Positions 46,842-56,831 of a stretch of 64,000 bases of DNA are shown in pieces. A program made the position numbers and the translations under genes. The notes under the pieces were generated by a model. The model saw nothing but the letters and a program-made list of their open reading frames with translations. It made no database searches and had not been told where the DNA came from. Origin of the DNA: an uncultured Bacteroidales bacterium (GTDB taxonomy: Bacteria; Bacteroidota; Bacteroidia; Bacteroidales; Muribaculaceae); the NCBI GenBank assembly GCA_902762385.1, contig CACWNQ010000011.1, positions 1-64,000 of the forward strand, given 5' to 3'. Numbering within the stretch: position 1 is the first letter of the stretch; every line of letters starts with the position of its first letter.

Positions 46842-49800
46842 ATGAACAAAAAATTATTCTTTTCGTTTATTCTGATGGTAATGGCGGCGATTATTCCCGC
46901 CCGTGCCGCAGAATTGACTGTGTATGATGGAACGATGACTAACCAGTATGTTCCTGCATTTGTTTACTATTGGGACGACTACACAAGAGCCCAAACGGTT
47001 ATTCCAGCTACAGATTTGGAATACATTAATGGTGGCACTATCAGCGCCATCAAGTTCTACACCACCGCATCAAACATCCCTTACACTTCGGTCGCAACCG
47101 CTACAGTGTATCTGATGGAGGTGGGCTACACCTCTATAAGTGCCTTTGAGCCACAAGCCAATGGCACAATAGTATATAATGGCGTATTTGACTTTAAGCT
47201 TAATGCCGCAGGAGATGGCGGTGAAGTCACTATTACGTTTAATGCTCCTTATGCTTATAATGGTGGCAACTTGCTCATTGGTATTGATAACGACACCGAT
47301 GCAGGTTACAAGACCATCAACTTCTATGGCAAAACGGTAAATGGAGCTTCTATCTCGGGCTATAATGCTTCAAGCGAAGGCACTATTAGTCCAACCCAGC
47401 GCAACTTCATTCCTAAGACCACCTTTACCTATACACCTGGCGAGGGTCCTATTTACTACAAGCCCACCGACTTGGTAGTGAGCGACATCACTACTAACGG
47501 CGCTAAAGTAACATGGACTCCTGGTAGCACCGAGACAGCCTGGAACGTAGAGTACAAGAAGGCTGCCGACGAGGATTGGACTGCTGAGGCAGTGACTGGC
47601 ACTCCAGAGCTCACCCTCGACGCTCTTGAGAACAACACTGATTATCAGGTTCGTGTTCAGGCCGACTATGGCGAAGGCAATCTGAGTAGCTTTACAGATC
47701 CTGTTTCGTTCACTACCTCACGCTGCGATGATATGGGCTTCATAACCTACAACCTCGTTGACTCTTACGGCGATGGCTGGAACGGTGCTTCAATCACTGT
47801 GGTAGATGCCGCAACAGGAGAAATCGTTCAGACTCTCACTGTTACAGGAAGCTCCAACAATGGAACCATTGGCATCTGCTTAGGAGAGACTTACAACTTC
47901 ATTTGGAATTCTGGTAGCTACAACAGTGAGTGTTCGATGACCATTACCGACCCATTTGGCGAGGAAATCTATGCTGGTGCAGCGCCTTCGGCAGGCCAAT
48001 TTGCTTCCTACACCTATGAGATTGTTCTTAACCCCACTCCAAAGAACCTTGCTGTTAGTGACATCACTCAAACAACTGCCAAAGTGACTTGGGAAGGCGA
48101 AGCCGAAGGCTACAATCTGCGCTATCGCACTAAGGCCGACACCGAGAAGTTCTATCAGAATAATTTTGAGAATGGTATCGGTGGTTTAACTGTTGCCGAC
48201 AACGACGGTGATGGTGCCAACTGGGCACTTATGAAGATGACCGATTACAACATGGGTGGCACGCCTATGACAGCTGCCGATGGTGATTACGCTTTAGCAT
48301 CATGCAGTATTGATGGTGACAATAATTACATCGCTTGCGACAACTGGGCAATTAGTCCACAGGTTGACCTCAAGGGCACTCTCAAGTTCTTTGTTTCAGA
48401 CCTTGGCGCCAGCTATGTTGAGCATTACAGCGTTTATGTTTCTACTACTGGTAACGATGTAGCCGATTTCACTGCACTTGGTGAAAACATCGCTACTCCT
48501 GGTGGACTCAACAACTGGGAAGCACAAAGCTTCGACTTAAGCGCTTATGAGGGACAGCAAGGTTACATCGCTATCCGTCACCAGAGCAGTGGCACTGGCG
48601 GTTACTACTTGTTCCTTGACGCTATTTCTATCAATGGCTCCGATATTCCTGCCGGTGAGTGGATAGTAATTGAGAACGCATCTACTCCTGAAGTTCTCGA
48701 GGGCTTGACCTCAAATACTAATTATGAGGTACAAGTACAAGCTGTCTATGCAGAAGAGACTTCTGATTGGACCGAATCGGTTGATTTCACAACTCTTAGC
48801 ATGAACGTTGCTCCAGCGGGCCTTGAAATTGCTGAGGTTACTGCCACTACAGCTACTGCTGAATGGGAAGGCCTTCAAGACGCTTACAACCTGCGCTATC
48901 GCAAGGCTGCTGCTCCTCTGAACCAAATCAACGAGGACTTCGAGGCTATGACAACTGGCAGCAATCCTCCCGAGGGTTGGACCATGATCGACGCCGACGG
49001 CGATGGCAACTGCTGGTATGGCTGGGCTCCAGCTAGTGTAAATGATAACGCTGGCAACCCCGTTGTTAATGGTGCCGCTGGCATTACTTCTGCAAGCTAC
49101 GCATCTGCAGCACTCACTCCCGACAACTGGCTGGTTACTCCAAGGGTTAACTTGGGTGGCACAGTATCATTCCAGTATCGTGGTCAGGATCCAAGTTGGG
49201 CTGCTGAGCACTTCGCAGTATATGTAACTACAGGCGATCCTACTGATCCTGAAAGCTTCGTACAAGTTGGCGAAGAGACAGTAGCTGGCGCTACATTAGC
49301 CGAGTTTACTGCTGACCTTAGCGAGTATGATGGACAGGTAGGTTACATCGCTATCCGTCACTTCAACTGCACCGATATGTTCCGCTTGAACATCGACGAC
49401 TTTGTTTACAACTACAATAACGAGGAGAATGTTCCTGTTGGAGAGTGGACTACTGTTGAGAACGTAACAAGTCCTTACACCATCGAGGGTCTTGACCCAG
49501 AGACTGAATACGAGGCTCAGGTACAAGGTGTTTACCCCGAGGGAGCTAAGGCAATTACCAACTGGACTGAGAGCGTGTTCTTCACTACTCTCGAGGCTCC
49601 TGCTCCCGAACCAGTTATCACTGTTGACGTTGACTTCGGCACTTACACCGAGGCTCAGACCGTTCACGTAACTGTTGAGAACATGCCTGAGGATGCTACT
49701 ATCGTTTATCAATTAGTTCCTTCTTCTTCAAAAGAGGAGTGGAGCAACTATGACGACGCAACCGGCATCGTTGTTGATCAGTCGGCAGCTCTTACCGTAG

Positions 49801-50000
49801 CAGTATTAGATGCTGAGGGCGAGGAGCTCGCAAGACTCGAAGGCGAGTATGTAATCGATACTCAAACAGGTATCGCTAACATTGGCGTTGACGGCTATGA
49901 CAACAACGCATGGTACAACCTCAACGGTCAGAAGCTCAATGGCAAACCAGTTACTCCTGGCATCTACATCAACGGTGGCAAGAAAGTTATCATCAAATAA
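46842..50000 (+). CDS. Secreted FN3/choice-of-anchor-J protein 2 with T9SS-like tail
   Basis: 1052 aa, close relative of the preceding gene product. The signal peptide ends near PARAAE. Order: N-terminal beta domain (about 24-202), FN3 (about 205-292), a DSYGDGWNG domain (about 300-395), then two FN3 domains each interrupted by an adhesin jelly roll (about 397-655, 660-920; VADNDGDGANWAL and IDADGDGNCWYGW mark the inserts). Protein 1 has a second intact FN3 that is absent here. A chitobiase-C-like domain (about 925-1005, VDFGTYTEAQTVHVTVENMP) replaces the SusE-like domain. The final NAWYNLNGQKLNGKPVTPG tail is shared. It probably has the same export route and surface location. Confidence 0.87.
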   Translation: MNKKLFFSFILMVMAAIIPARAAELTVYDGTMTNQYVPAFVYYWDDYTRAQTVIPATDLEYINGGTISAIKFYTTASNIPYTSVATATVYLMEVGYTSISAFEPQANGTIVYNGVFDFKLNAAGDGGEVTITFNAPYAYNGGNLLIGIDNDTDAGYKTINFYGKTVNGASISGYNASSEGTISPTQRNFIPKTTFTYTPGEGPIYYKPTDLVVSDITTNGAKVTWTPGSTETAWNVEYKKAADEDWTAEAVTGTPELTLDALENNTDYQVRVQADYGEGNLSSFTDPVSFTTSRCDDMGFITYNLVDSYGDGWNGASITVVDAATGEIVQTLTVTGSSNNGTIGICLGETYNFIWNSGSYNSECSMTITDPFGEEIYAGAAPSAGQFASYTYEIVLNPTPKNLAVSDITQTTAKVTWEGEAEGYNLRYRTKADTEKFYQNNFENGIGGLTVADNDGDGANWALMKMTDYNMGGTPMTAADGDYALASCSIDGDNNYIACDNWAISPQVDLKGTLKFFVSDLGASYVEHYSVYVSTTGNDVADFTALGENIATPGGLNNWEAQSFDLSAYEGQQGYIAIRHQSSGTGGYYLFLDAISINGSDIPAGEWIVIENASTPEVLEGLTSNTNYEVQVQAVYAEETSDWTESVDFTTLSMNVAPAGLEIAEVTATTATAEWEGLQDAYNLRYRKAAAPLNQINEDFEAMTTGSNPPEGWTMIDADGDGNCWYGWAPASVNDNAGNPVVNGAAGITSASYASAALTPDNWLVTPRVNLGGTVSFQYRGQDPSWAAEHFAVYVTTGDPTDPESFVQVGEETVAGATLAEFTADLSEYDGQVGYIAIRHFNCTDMFRLNIDDFVYNYNNEENVPVGEWTTVENVTSPYTIEGLDPETEYEAQVQGVYPEGAKAITNWTESVFFTTLEAPAPEPVITVDVDFGTYTEAQTVHVTVENMPEDATIVYQLVPSSSKEEWSNYDDATGIVVDQSAALTVAVLDAEGEELARLEGEYVIDTQTGIANIGVDGYDNNAWYNLNGQKLNGKPVTPGIYINGGKKVIIK

Positions 50001-50023
50001 TCGACTTGTTCAATTGAAACTTT

Positions 50024-50057
50024 AAAAGATGCGTCCCCCGGGGCGCATCTTTTTTTA
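50024..50057 (+). terminator. Terminator of FN3/adhesin gene 2
   Basis: AAAAGATGCGTCCC and GGGGCGCATCTTTT arms with T run, near-identical to those of genes 1 and 3. Confidence 0.87.
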
Positions 50058-50178
50058 ATGCACCCATCCCTCCTCTTCCCTCTCCCCTCACTCCTTTATG
50101 TATTATGTATTACTTTATTTGTTACTTATCCAATATATTTGCAATATACCTTTTTGATAAAGAAAAAACGCTTTAAAT

Positions 50179-50209
50179 TTGGATTTCTTTAAAAAAAAAT
50201 ATAATTTTG
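50179..50209 (+). promoter_or_regulatory. Promoter of FN3/adhesin gene 3
   Basis: TTG at 50179-50181, 20 nt, TAATTTTG at 50202-50209. The leader is about 36 nt. Confidence 0.7.
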
Positions 50210-50251
50210 CCGTTGCTAATACTTTTTATTAATTAACAACTTATTTTTTAC

Positions 50252-52198
50252 ATGAAAAAAATTACTTTATTGATGTTATTGGCAGTTCTCGTATTGCCAA
50301 TGAACGCAAAGATTTCTACAACAATTGCTAAGCAACTACCTACCACCAAGGTTGCTAACTATCTGGCAAAGCGTAATGGCGTATCGCCAAAGGCTTGTGA
50401 CCAAGTAACTAACCTCTACGCAGTTACTCCTAACCGCGACGGTTCTATGGTATGGGACTTTGAGGACGCTACTGCTGGTTATGCTCCTTTCACTGTTGAA
50501 GATCAAGACGGTGATGGCTACAACTGGACCTATTACAACAACACAGGTCTTACGACTGGCCGCATGACTGCTCACGAGGGTGAAGGTCTGATTGCTTCGG
50601 CAAGCTACGACAATGACTCCGGAACAGCTCTTTTTCCAAACAACTGGCTGATTTCTCCCGAGGTAACTTTGGGTGGCTCGCTCAAATTCTGGGCAGCTGG
50701 TCAGGATGCAAGCTATGCTGCCGAGAAGTTTGGTGTATATGTAACTGTTGATGGCACTAACTACACTCAGGTAGGTGCCGACAAGACTGCCACTGGCGAG
50801 TATGTAGAGTATGAGTATGACCTCACTCCTTATGCAGGCCAGACTGGTAAGTTCGCTATCGTTCATCACAATGTTACCGACATGTTCTTCCTGAACGTTG
50901 ATGACATCACCTTCGATCCAAGTTCAGAGGTTACTCCTGAACCTACCATCCCTACCAATGTAGCTGTTGTTCCAACCGCAACTACTGGCGAGGTAACTTG
51001 GGTTCCTGGTGAGAACAACGCTTCTTGGAACCTTCGCTGGCGTCCTTACGTAGATCCAGCTTTGGCCAGCACTCTTTGGGATCTCCCAATTGAGAATGGT
51101 TCAGTTCCTCAAGCTGCTGATTTCGCGATTTATGATGCCGATGGCGACGGCAACAACTGGGGACTTGCTGCTACCGATCAGGCTTCTACCGATGCAGCAT
51201 TCTACTCTGCAAGCTATTCTGGTGGCGCCCTTACTCCCGACAACTGGCTGTTTACTCCAGAAGTAGCTATGGGTGGTACTCTGAGGTTTGACACATGGAA
51301 TTACATGTCTTCTTATCCCGACAAGATCATGGTTTACGTTGCTCCCGCTGACTATGAGTCACTCGACGAGTTCGTGGCTATTTCTGACTTCATCCAGCCA
51401 GGCGAGACACCCGAAACTATCGAGATTGACCTGAGCGAGTATGAGGGCATGGGCGTTATCGCCTTCCGTCACTACGACTGCACCGACCAGTTCCGTATCT
51501 ACCTTGACAACATCGAGGTAATTCCTGCCAACGCAGTAGAAATTCCCGATTGGACAGTTGTTGAGAACGTAGAGAGTCCTTACACCATCGAGGGTCTGAC
51601 TCCCGAGACTGAGTATGAGGTTCAGGTTATGGCATTCAACGAACCTGGTGACAAGTACACCGACTGGACCGAGAGCACTCGCTTCACTACTCTCGCCGAG
51701 ACTGTTGAACCTGAGGAGGGCTTCTTCCTGGTGGGCACATTCAACGAATGGAACCAAACAGCTGAAGGTGGCCGCTTAGCATTCGACGAGAATGATAAGA
51801 TCGAAGGTATTGAGCTCGAGGCTGGCGCCGAGTTCAAGGTTATCGCATTTGACGAGAACGGCACAGTTTGGTTTGGTGGCCAAGACGACAACAACGTTGG
51901 CTACTTCCTGCTCAATAGCGACCTCATGGGCGTAGGCATCATGACTGTGCAAGGCGACAACGGAGCAAACTTCCGCGTTGAAGAGGCTGGCACTTACAAC
52001 ATTGAGCTGGCAGTTCTGAGAGACTTCAACGGCGCAGTTGTGATGACTGTCACCAAGGATGATCCAAGCGCAATCAGCACAATCGCTGCTGACAGCCAGA
52101 GCAACGAGTGGTACAACCTCAACGGTCAGAAGCTCAACGGCAAGCCTGTTGCTCCTGGTATCTACATCAACGGTGGCAAGAAGGTTATCATCAAATAA
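50252..52198 (+). CDS. Secreted FN3/choice-of-anchor-J protein 3 with T9SS-like tail
   Basis: 648 aa, the short member of the tandem family. Signal peptide (1-19, MKKITLLMLLAVLVLPMNA). The first jelly roll (about 65-228, VEDQDGDGYNWTY) is free-standing. An FN3 (about 233-490) is split by a second jelly roll (YDADGDGNNWGL), with the FN3 strand order resuming at DWTVVENVESPYTIEGL. A SusE-like domain (about 492-610, FFLVGTFNEWNQTAEGG) follows, then the shared NEWYNLNGQKLNGKPV tail. No enzyme motif is seen. It differs from its relatives in lacking their N-terminal beta and YGDGWN domains. Confidence 0.87.
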   Translation: MKKITLLMLLAVLVLPMNAKISTTIAKQLPTTKVANYLAKRNGVSPKACDQVTNLYAVTPNRDGSMVWDFEDATAGYAPFTVEDQDGDGYNWTYYNNTGLTTGRMTAHEGEGLIASASYDNDSGTALFPNNWLISPEVTLGGSLKFWAAGQDASYAAEKFGVYVTVDGTNYTQVGADKTATGEYVEYEYDLTPYAGQTGKFAIVHHNVTDMFFLNVDDITFDPSSEVTPEPTIPTNVAVVPTATTGEVTWVPGENNASWNLRWRPYVDPALASTLWDLPIENGSVPQAADFAIYDADGDGNNWGLAATDQASTDAAFYSASYSGGALTPDNWLFTPEVAMGGTLRFDTWNYMSSYPDKIMVYVAPADYESLDEFVAISDFIQPGETPETIEIDLSEYEGMGVIAFRHYDCTDQFRIYLDNIEVIPANAVEIPDWTVVENVESPYTIEGLTPETEYEVQVMAFNEPGDKYTDWTESTRFTTLAETVEPEEGFFLVGTFNEWNQTAEGGRLAFDENDKIEGIELEAGAEFKVIAFDENGTVWFGGQDDNNVGYFLLNSDLMGVGIMTVQGDNGANFRVEEAGTYNIELAVLRDFNGAVVMTVTKDDPSAISTIAADSQSNEWYNLNGQKLNGKPVAPGIYINGGKKVIIK

Positions 52199-52221
52199 TC
52201 GACTTGTTCAATTGAAACTTT

Positions 52222-52256
52222 AAAGGATGCGTCCCTCGCGGGGCGCATCTTTTTTT
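52222..52256 (+). terminator. Terminator of FN3/adhesin gene 3
   Basis: GATGCGTCCC and GGGGCGCATC arms with T run. The 25 nt before it also match the 3' UTR of gene 2. Confidence 0.87.
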
Positions 52257-52335
52257 GCACTACACATTTTCCTGGAAAATCTATAACTTAAGAACTTGAC
52301 AATAGATTGATGTGCTTTCTTTTCAAAAAAAGTTG

Positions 52336-52343
52336 TATCTTTG
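52336..52343 (+). promoter_or_regulatory. lysS promoter -7 element TATCTTTG
   Basis: A TAnnTTTG match 36 nt before the lysS start. The nearest upstream TTG is too far for the consensus spacing. Confidence 0.5.
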
Positions 52344-52378
52344 CAACCTAAATAGGTAAATAATGTAAAATCTAAAAT

Positions 52379-54118
52379 ATGAACATCTTAGAACTTAGCG
52401 AACAAGAGATAGTTAGGCGCAACAGCTTGAACCAGTTGCGTGAGTTGGGAATTGACCCTTATCCCGCTGCCGAATACAAGGTAAATGCTTGGAGCGACGA
52501 GATTAAGGCCAACTTCAAAGATGAGGACGAGCCACGCCAAGTGAGTGTGGCAGGACGCATCATGAGCCGACGCATCATGGGAAAAGCCTCATTTATGGAA
52601 CTCAAAGACTCACGTGGACGAATTCAGGTGTACATCAGTCGCGATGACCTTTGTCCTGATGAGAACAAAGACCTCTACAACGTGGTATTCAAGAAACTAC
52701 TCGACATTGGTGACTTCGTAGGCATCGAGGGTTATGTGTTCCGCACACAAACGGGCGAAATTAGCGTCCATGCTCAATCGCTCAAGGTTCTGAGCAAGAG
52801 CCTCAAGCCACTGCCCATCGTTAAGGTTAAAGATGGTGTGACCTACGATGCATTCGACGACCCCGAGCTGCGCTATCGCCAGCGTTATGTCGACCTCGTG
52901 GTCAACGAGGGTGTGAAGGAAACCTTCCTCAAGCGCGCCACAGTGGTTCGCACTATGCGCCAGGTGCTCGACGATGCAGGCTACACCGAGGTTGAGACCC
53001 CAACTCTGCAGGCTATCGCCGGTGGTGCCAGCGCCCGCCCATTCATCACCCACTTCAACGCGTTGAACATCGATATGTATATGCGCATCGCCACCGAGCT
53101 TTACCTGAAGCGACTGATAGTTGGCGGTTTCGAGGGTGTGTATGAGATTGGCAAGAACTTCCGAAACGAGGGCATGGACCGCAACCACAACCCAGAGTTT
53201 ACCTGCATGGAGCTCTATGTTCAATATAAGGACTACAACTGGATGATGTCGTTCACCGAGCAGCTACTCGAGAAGATTTGCATCGCTGTGAACGGCTGTA
53301 CCGATAGCGTTATCGACGGAAAGACCATCAGCTTCAAGGCTCCTTACCGTCGCCTGCCAATTCTCGACGCCATCAAGGAGAAGACAGGCTATGACCTGAA
53401 CGGCATGGACGAGGCACAGATTCGCGAGGTGGCTAAAAAGCTCAACATTGAGGTTGACGAGACTATGGGCAAGGGCAAGCTCATCGACGAGATTTTCGGC
53501 GAGACCTGTGAGGGCACCTTCATCCAGCCCACGTTTATCATTGATTATCCTGTTGAGATGTCGCCACTCACCAAGATGCACCGCAGCAAGCCAGGCCTCA
53601 CCGAGCGCTTCGAGCTCATGGTCAACGGCAAGGAGGTTGCCAATGCCTACAGTGAGCTCAATGACCCAATCGACCAGGAAGAACGCTTCAAGGAGCAGAT
53701 GCGACTTGCCGACAAGGGCGACGACGAGGCAATGGTTATTGACCAAGACTTCCTGCGCGCATTGCAGTATGGTATGCCCCCCACAAGTGGTATTGGCATA
53801 GGTATCGATCGCCTCACCATGCTCATGACAGGCAACAGCTACATACAGGATGTGATGCTCTTCCCACAGATGCGACCCGAGAAGGTGCAGCACCGCGACA
53901 AGGAAGAAGCATATACCGCTATCGGCGTTCCCGCCGAGTGGGTAGCCCCAATCCAGAAGGCTGGTTACCTTACCGTCGAGGCTCTGGGCGAAATCGAGAA
54001 ACCAGGCAAGCTCTTCCAGGACCTTCTTGACATCAACAAGAAGTACAAACTCGGTTACAAGAACCCCATGCCCGACGACATCAAGCAATGGGTAGAGGCA
54101 GCAAAGAACAAGTGTTAA
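52379..54118 (+). CDS. lysS: Lysyl-tRNA synthetase (class II)
   Basis: Charges tRNA-Lys. 579 aa, slightly longer than the usual 500, as in other Bacteroidales, because of a C-terminal extension (about 505-579). N-terminal OB-fold anticodon-binding domain (about 55-165, [19 protein letters not shown]). Class II motif 1 (about 185-230), motif 2 [15 protein letters not shown] (about 260) and motif 3 [12 protein letters not shown] (about 478) are all present. The extension has a helix-hairpin-helix feel ([19 protein letters not shown]). Confidence 0.96.
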   Translation: MNILELSEQEIVRRNSLNQLRELGIDPYPAAEYKVNAWSDEIKANFKDEDEPRQVSVAGRIMSRRIMGKASFMELKDSRGRIQVYISRDDLCPDENKDLYNVVFKKLLDIGDFVGIEGYVFRTQTGEISVHAQSLKVLSKSLKPLPIVKVKDGVTYDAFDDPELRYRQRYVDLVVNEGVKETFLKRATVVRTMRQVLDDAGYTEVETPTLQAIAGGASARPFITHFNALNIDMYMRIATELYLKRLIVGGFEGVYEIGKNFRNEGMDRNHNPEFTCMELYVQYKDYNWMMSFTEQLLEKICIAVNGCTDSVIDGKTISFKAPYRRLPILDAIKEKTGYDLNGMDEAQIREVAKKLNIEVDETMGKGKLIDEIFGETCEGTFIQPTFIIDYPVEMSPLTKMHRSKPGLTERFELMVNGKEVANAYSELNDPIDQEERFKEQMRLADKGDDEAMVIDQDFLRALQYGMPPTSGIGIGIDRLTMLMTGNSYIQDVMLFPQMRPEKVQHRDKEEAYTAIGVPAEWVAPIQKAGYLTVEALGEIEKPGKLFQDLLDINKKYKLGYKNPMPDDIKQWVEAAKNKC

Positions 54119-54274
54119 GTGACAGATTATATGTGCTAAGTTAGCGCTTGTCACTGACGCATAAATCGCTTTGCACTTTTAACTCATCTTAGTTTTACCA
54201 ATTCTTTACTAGCTATTAATCTCAGGAAACATATCTTTAATCGATCGGCGGCTTTTTATATTATTGCCGCCGTA

Positions 54275-56008
54275 ATGATTATTGCGATGCTCTCGACAGT
54301 GAGCACCACAGTAACGCGCACGATATTTGGTTCTTTGTCAAAACAACCGTTGACAAAGTTTTTCTTCAACCATCTTGCCGATGCTATATTACTGCTCGCT
54401 CCATGCTGGATATTAAAGTGGAAGCGCACCTACACACTTATTATCGTGTGGATAGTAGCATTGTGGAGTTTCGCACAGATTCTCTACTACCCTACCTATC
54501 GTGACGTGATGCCATTCTCGTCGTTCTTGCTCTTTGAGAACGTGTCGAGCACACTTATCAAGAGCATAATTGGAGCAATCTCGAAGAAAGCACTGTTTAT
54601 GCTCATTATGCCATTGTTGCTCCATGCCTACCACTTGTGGATGCGACGCAACGATAACACCTTTACCAAGCCTAAGCGCCATTGGTGGGCTTTTGTTGCT
54701 AGCATTGGAGCTTTTGTAGTGCTGAGATTTCTCATCACCACTAGCATCTACCTAACCAACCGGCACAACTACGACAATTTACCCGATGCTTTCTCGACAC
54801 GTTACACCAACCTGAGTGGCCGCCACCTCAACTACATCCTGCACAATGGTGTGATGAGCTATGCCATCTACTCGCTAGTCACAAGCATCGACACTGGAGT
54901 GAGTGACGAAGAGCAACAAATGGCCGATAACTTTATCAAAAACAGCTGTCCACTGTATACCGACAACAATTACGCCACCACCATCGAGAAGCCTAACCTA
55001 ATCTTCATCATGGTAGAGTCGTTAAATGCATGGGCGATAAACCTTAATATCGACGGCAAGCCTGTTACACCCACACTTAACAAACTAGCCGCCGACACAG
55101 CCAGCAATATAGTGTGCCTTAACGTGATTTCGCAAGCAAAGAACGGACGGTCAAGTGATGGCAAGTTCATGTATCAAACGGGATTGCTGCCAATGCTCAA
55201 CAAATCGGTGGCGATGGAATACAGCGACCGAAACTTCCCTTCACTAGTCAAAGCTCTCAAGCAACGAGGCTACAAAGCTGTGGAAATTTGTGGTGATGAG
55301 CCCAGCTTGTGGAATGTTGAGGGAATGTCGGCAGCCTATGGTTTTGACACACTCTTCCACAACCCCGAACTCAAAACACAACTCGAGGCTGAAGACTATC
55401 GATTCGACAAGGTGGTGATGGACTGTGCTAACAATTATATGAAAACCAACAAAGGCCCAGTCATTGCTCAGCTCTTCACAGGCGTGATGCATAGTCCTTA
55501 CAACTATGAATGGGAACTCCCGACTTGGATTTCCGAAAGCCGAGAGTACACGCTCTCAGTGCGTAACTATCTTGAAAAGACGCACTTTTTCGACACTCAA
55601 CTGGGCAACTTCCTTGAGAACCTCAAGCAATCGGGCATCTACGAGAACTCGGTAATTGTTGTTGCCAGCGACCACAGCGAAGCTGTGGATGACGACCCTC
55701 GTGGACGTCCATCACTCAGTCGCGACGGACTCGATTGCGTGCTGATTGTGATTAATGCTAAGACAGGTAAGGCTATTAAGGGCCCTGTCGGGCAAATTGA
55801 TGTGTACCCAACCATTCTCGATGTGATGGGGCTTAACAATTACGGTTGGAAGGGCTTTGGCCGAAGCCTGCTGCGTTATGACGTAAGTTCTGTTGCCATT
55901 GACCCCGACGAAGCATTTGGCACATCATCGTTGTTGCCTCTACAACAAGAGGCATGGAAAGTGAGCGACATTCTCATTCGCGCTAACAAAGTGCCTGGCG
56001 CACAATAA
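54275..56008 (+). CDS. LtaS-like membrane sulfatase / phosphoglycerol or phosphoethanolamine transferase
   Basis: 577 aa from the only ATG available. Four or five membrane helices lie in the first 165 residues, then an extracytoplasmic alkaline-phosphatase-fold domain (about 235-560). Signatures are NLIFIMVESLNAWA, the nucleophile block NGRSSDGKFMYQTG, FTGVMHSPYN and VASDHSEAVDDD. Family members use Thr as nucleophile (KTSD); here the aligned residue is Ser. The frame is open upstream to 54158 and encodes LRKHIFNRSAAFYIIAAV, which would complete the first helix, but without ATG, GTG or TTG. The enzyme probably decorates envelope lipid or glycan with a phosphate group. It meets the Nudix gene tail to tail with no gap. 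Confidence 0.83.
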   Translation: MIIAMLSTVSTTVTRTIFGSLSKQPLTKFFFNHLADAILLLAPCWILKWKRTYTLIIVWIVALWSFAQILYYPTYRDVMPFSSFLLFENVSSTLIKSIIGAISKKALFMLIMPLLLHAYHLWMRRNDNTFTKPKRHWWAFVASIGAFVVLRFLITTSIYLTNRHNYDNLPDAFSTRYTNLSGRHLNYILHNGVMSYAIYSLVTSIDTGVSDEEQQMADNFIKNSCPLYTDNNYATTIEKPNLIFIMVESLNAWAINLNIDGKPVTPTLNKLAADTASNIVCLNVISQAKNGRSSDGKFMYQTGLLPMLNKSVAMEYSDRNFPSLVKALKQRGYKAVEICGDEPSLWNVEGMSAAYGFDTLFHNPELKTQLEAEDYRFDKVVMDCANNYMKTNKGPVIAQLFTGVMHSPYNYEWELPTWISESREYTLSVRNYLEKTHFFDTQLGNFLENLKQSGIYENSVIVVASDHSEAVDDDPRGRPSLSRDGLDCVLIVINAKTGKAIKGPVGQIDVYPTILDVMGLNNYGWKGFGRSLLRYDVSSVAIDPDEAFGTSSLLPLQQEAWKVSDILIRANKVPGAQ

Positions 56009-56401
56009 TTACATCATTCTTTCTATTACTTCCTGATCGGCAGGGAGCCAATCAACTGTGTTGAGCTGGTCCATTGTCAGCCAGCGTGCTGCTTCGTGCT
56101 CTAGGAGCTTCACAGCTCCTTGCACCACATGGCACCAATAGCAGTGCATCGTGAGGTAAAATTCGGGATAGTTGTAGTGCACAGTGCACAAGAACTCGTC
56201 GACTTCAATCGTCACGGCGAGTTCCTCGCTTATCTCACGTTGCAGCGCTTCTTGTGGAGTCTCGCCTGGCTCCATCTTGCCACCAGGAAACTCCCACCCG
56301 TCTTTCATGGCACCATAACCTCGCTGGGTGGCAAGAATCTTGCCATCCTCATCGCGAATCACGGCTGCAACGACCTCGATGTGCTTCTTCACATCTTTCA
56401 T
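56009..56401 (-). CDS. Nudix hydrolase, MutT-like
   Basis: 130 aa. The Nudix box is intact: GGKMEPGETPQEALQREISE then EL (about residues 40-61). The N-terminal VVAAVIRDEDGKILATQRG and the C-terminal HEAARWLTMDQLNTVDWLPAD are typical of MutT/CTP pyrophosphohydrolase-type sanitation enzymes that hydrolyse oxidised nucleotides such as 8-oxo-dGTP. The exact substrate cannot be read from sequence. The start overlaps the stop of the DNPH1-like gene by 4 nt, so the pair is co-translated. Confidence 0.9.
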   Translation of the reverse strand: MKDVKKHIEVVAAVIRDEDGKILATQRGYGAMKDGWEFPGGKMEPGETPQEALQREISEELAVTIEVDEFLCTVHYNYPEFYLTMHCYWCHVVQGAVKLLEHEAARWLTMDQLNTVDWLPADQEVIERMM

Positions 56402-56814
56402 TCAGCCAGTATTTTATCTAGAGCAACGAATATCTCCTCCTCGGTCTCGTAGGGGTGGATATTGAAATAACTGTCGCCAGTGAGCATGGCCGACAACTGG
56501 CACTTGCTGCGGTTATAAAAGATGTGAACCGGTTTTCCATGGTGCTCGGCATAGGCAAGTTCGTAGCCCACGCCCAGCGACGGGCAGGTGCACTCGGCCA
56601 CCAGCAAGTCACTCTCACGTAGCCATGCCGTATCTTGATTGTAGATGCAAGCATCGGCGTCATGTCCTTGCTCATGCAAGCACAACTTGCTGCTACCCAC
56701 ATGCTCGGTGAGCACTGTGTTGCCAAGCTGTTTCATATGGTCAATCATGCGATGGTAGAGGTTGGCATCCACCCTGCCACCACGTATCGAACCAGCAAAA
56801 TAAATCTTCTTCAT
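56398..56814 (-). CDS. 2'-deoxynucleoside 5'-phosphate N-hydrolase (DNPH1/Rcl-like)
   Basis: 138 aa from ATG 56814 (a frame from 56841 adds nine residues that do not fit the family). The order of motifs matches mammalian DNPH1/Rcl: KIYFAGSIRGGR, VLTEHVG, IYNQDTAWLRESDLLVAE (catalytic Asp/Glu region) and PSLGVGYELAYA. This family cleaves the glycosidic bond of deoxynucleoside monophosphates, and human DNPH1 removes 5-hydroxymethyl-dUMP. General nucleoside 2-deoxyribosyltransferase is the alternative label. Coupling to a MutT-like Nudix gene suggests a shared role in cleaning nucleotide pools. A perfect palindrome lies 18 nt before the start. Confidence 0.85.
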   Translation of the reverse strand: MKKIYFAGSIRGGRVDANLYHRMIDHMKQLGNTVLTEHVGSSKLCLHEQGHDADACIYNQDTAWLRESDLLVAECTCPSLGVGYELAYAEHHGKPVHIFYNRSKCQLSAMLTGDSYFNIHPYETEEEIFVALDKILAE

Positions 56815-56831
56815 AGTTAAATTTAAACCCA

